Positions 62,479 through 64,000 of a stretch of 64,000 nucleotides of DNA are shown one piece after another. Each line of letters starts with the position of its first letter. Positions within the stretch are counted from its first letter, which is position 1. Under the pieces are notes generated by a model. The model was not told the origin of the DNA, did no database searches, and saw only the letters and a list, made by a program, of their open reading frames with translations. Source of the DNA: Fidelibacterota bacterium (lineage in GTDB: Bacteria; Fidelibacterota; Marinisomatia; SCGC-AAA003-L08; TS1B11); contig SCKI01000004.1 of NCBI GenBank assembly GCA_004124295.1, positions 79,790-143,789 on the forward strand, in the 5' to 3' direction. Position numbers and translations under genes: made by a program.

Positions 62479-64000
62479 CTGCGGCTGTCGAAACCTTCAC
62501 GCAAGGCACGGCGGAACAACGCCGGGAGACACTGGAGAACTATTTTGCCGATCATCTGGACAGCTTGGCCTATCCCCTCCTGGCCGAACTTTATTTCGAC
62601 GCCGGTGAGCTCGACCGGGCACGCAAAGTTTGCGAAATCGGCCTACAGCATCACCCTGAGCATGTGCCGGGACTGTTTCTCACCGCCCGGCTGCTTATCC
62701 GTGAGGGCCAGCTTAAAGGAGCCGAAGAGTGGCTGGAGCGGACCCTGGCCCAGGATTCCTATCACGTCGAGGCGGCCGAGCTCCTGGTCGGCATCAGGGA
62801 GCGGCTCAATGAGCCGCAGCCGGTTCTGGAGGCGACCTACGCCCAGCTGCTGAAAGCCAACCCGCTCAGCCGGGGCGCCCAACGGCGGCTTAGAAAAATC
62901 ACTGCCGAGAAGGAACTCCTGCGGGATGTGCGCCGGAAGCTCCGTGGCGAGGAACCCGATGCGCCCAATCCTGGCCATAACGGCAACGGCCAGCACACCG
63001 GTTCAGGGGGCCGGGTGATTACCGCCCCGCCGCCTCAGCCAGAGGCCCCGCCCCAGCCGCCCCCGCTAGCGGCCACCGAGCCGCCTCAGCCCTCGAAAAA
63101 TCCCCAGCAGAAAGAGGGCACGGATGCGGAAACGCATTGGGGTGATAATATCCGCCAAGTGGCCGCCGCCATCGCCGCTGAAGCGGCCGCCGTGGCCCCT
63201 GCTCCTGACCAGCCTATGCAAGAAGAAACCGGAGAGGAGCCTCACCTGACCGACGAGAGGATCGACAGCCTGGCACAGATCGCCAAGGACCATCTGGATG
63301 CCGGCCATGCCGCTGAGACCGGCCCTGCGCCGGTGGATGTGCCGACCGATTTCAGACCCATCGAGGAACGGCTGGAGACCCCGGCGGCCGGAAAGCCGAC
63401 TGCGGTCCCGGAATCGGAGCGCTTGGCCCCGGATGAGGAACCGGCCGAAACCCCAGCCGGCGGCGCATCAGCAGAGGCCTTCGACTTCGACGCCCTGAGA
63501 GACCGGCTGGACAGTATTGAGGCAACCCTGGAGGCAGAGGGGTCCGGCGAAACGGCGCTCTCCGACGAACTCCGTGATTTTACTTCGCGCCTGGTGACGC
63601 TGGAGGCCAGCCTGACCGCCGAGAGAGAGAAAGATCTCGCCACGGGGTTGATTTCTTTGGCTTCGCGACTGGAACTCCTCGAGATAGCGCAATCCGGAGC
63701 GGTCGATGCGGAAATATCCACCGAGCTCAAGGCCCTGGCCGCCCGCTTTGAATCTCTCGAAACGGCCCAGGCGGAGGGTGGCGATCAGGAGACCGCCGCC
63801 GAACTGACCACACTCGGCGCCCGGCTGGAATCTCTCGAGTCGGCCGTGGCCGCAACTACCGAGGCCGATCTCGCCACCGAACTCAAGGCCCTGGCCGCCC
63901 GCTTTGAATCTCTCGAAACGGCCCAGGCCGAGGGTGGCGATCAGGAGACCGCCGCCGAACTGACCACACTCGGCGCCCGGCTGGAATCTCTCGAGTCGGC
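62475..64000 (+). CDS. TPR / coiled-coil repeat protein (C-terminus outside window)
   Basis: The frame opens at an ATG overlapping the carboxylase stop and stays open for about 508 codons to the window edge. Residues about 20-150 are TPR-like ([45 protein letters not shown]). A Pro/Gln-rich linker (175-205) and acidic segments follow. From about residue 335 the chain is a coiled coil with a 52-residue repeat ([40 protein letters not shown]). The first repeat starts at 63723 and the second at 63879. No signal peptide is visible. The function is unknown. Confidence 0.82.
   Translation, partial: MTAAVETFTQGTAEQRRETLENYFADHLDSLAYPLLAELYFDAGELDRARKVCEIGLQHHPEHVPGLFLTARLLIREGQLKGAEEWLERTLAQDSYHVEAAELLVGIRERLNEPQPVLEATYAQLLKANPLSRGAQRRLRKITAEKELLRDVRRKLRGEEPDAPNPGHNGNGQHTGSGGRVITAPPPQPEAPPQPPPLAATEPPQPSKNPQQKEGTDAETHWGDNIRQVAAAIAAEAAAVAPAPDQPMQEETGEEPHLTDERIDSLAQIAKDHLDAGHAAETGPAPVDVPTDFRPIEERLETPAAGKPTAVPESERLAPDEEPAETPAGGASAEAFDFDALRDRLDSIEATLEAEGSGETALSDELRDFTSRLVTLEASLTAEREKDLATGLISLASRLELLEIAQSGAVDAEISTELKALAARFESLETAQAEGGDQETAAELTTLGARLESLESAVAATTEADLATELKALAARFESLETAQAEGGDQETAAELTTLGARLESLES
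63723..64000 (+). repeat. 156-bp tandem coding repeat (coiled coil)
   Basis: GA(G/A)CTCAAGGCCCTGGCCGC starts at 63723 and again at 63879; the intervening 156 bp are nearly identical to what follows. The window ends inside the second copy, so the total number is unknown. Confidence 0.85.

Overview
The window looks like one continuous piece of a GC-rich Gram-negative chromosome, probably from the FCB superphylum (Candidatus Marinimicrobia/Neomarinimicrobiota, KSB1 or Calditrichota-like). This is inferred from secreted proteins ending in a YPNPFNP...KMVLLK sorting-type domain (as on type IX secretion cargo), TonB-receptor-like and DUF5916 barrels, FG-GAP/ASPIC-UnbV and 3-stack-type adhesive domains, several CsgG/FlgO-like domain proteins, and a UbiA-type prenyltransferase beside a geranylgeranyl-reductase-type flavoenzyme. 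No rRNA is present, so the phylum cannot be fixed.

Layout. 1-8.3 kb: a cyclase-TolB-TPR protein cut by the window edge, a 29-bp tandem repeat against tRNA-Asn, a DUF5916 outer-membrane protein, two tandem HD-GYP proteins, and a divergent geranylgeranyl-reductase-family flavoprotein. 8.4-12.2 kb: a secreted seven-blade WD40 protein fused to a CsgG-like domain, and an SLBB polysaccharide-export protein. 12.3-23.2 kb: a compact ten-gene haem operon (hemA-C-D-E-N-F-H-Y-B-L) covering glutamyl-tRNA to protohaem, mostly joined by 4-bp ATGA/GTGA overlaps. 23.3-26.2 kb: an orphan TRAP solute-binding protein, a methyltransferase and a second CsgG-like protein.

26.2-48.8 kb is the accessory, cell-envelope part. 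It holds a giant Kelch/FG-GAP/ASPIC secreted protein interrupted by one TGG-to-TAG change, a membrane TolB-TPR protein, two paralogous beta-propeller lipoproteins with a shared leader, a broken HMA-domain gene, a secreted subtilase, a TonB-type receptor and a tail-fibre-like protein. It ends in an unusual array in which small lipoproteins of two families alternate with truncated copies of the N-terminal region of a trypsin/Lys-C-like protease, finishing with the full-length protease. This array is the most likely undescribed system here. Palindromic intergenic repeats are scattered through the region.

48.9-64 kb is mostly housekeeping: aspartate-type aminotransferase, rpmE-DUF1385-prfA-prmC, a UbiA prenyltransferase overlapping dnaE, a fused DNA methyltransferase/PD-(D/E)XK nuclease with an AT-rich central region, D-aminoacyl-tRNA deacylase, the B12-binding subunit of a methylmalonyl-CoA mutase, an acyl-CoA carboxylase beta subunit, and a TPR/coiled-coil protein that runs off the end. 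All calls come from reading the sequence; no database search was run.
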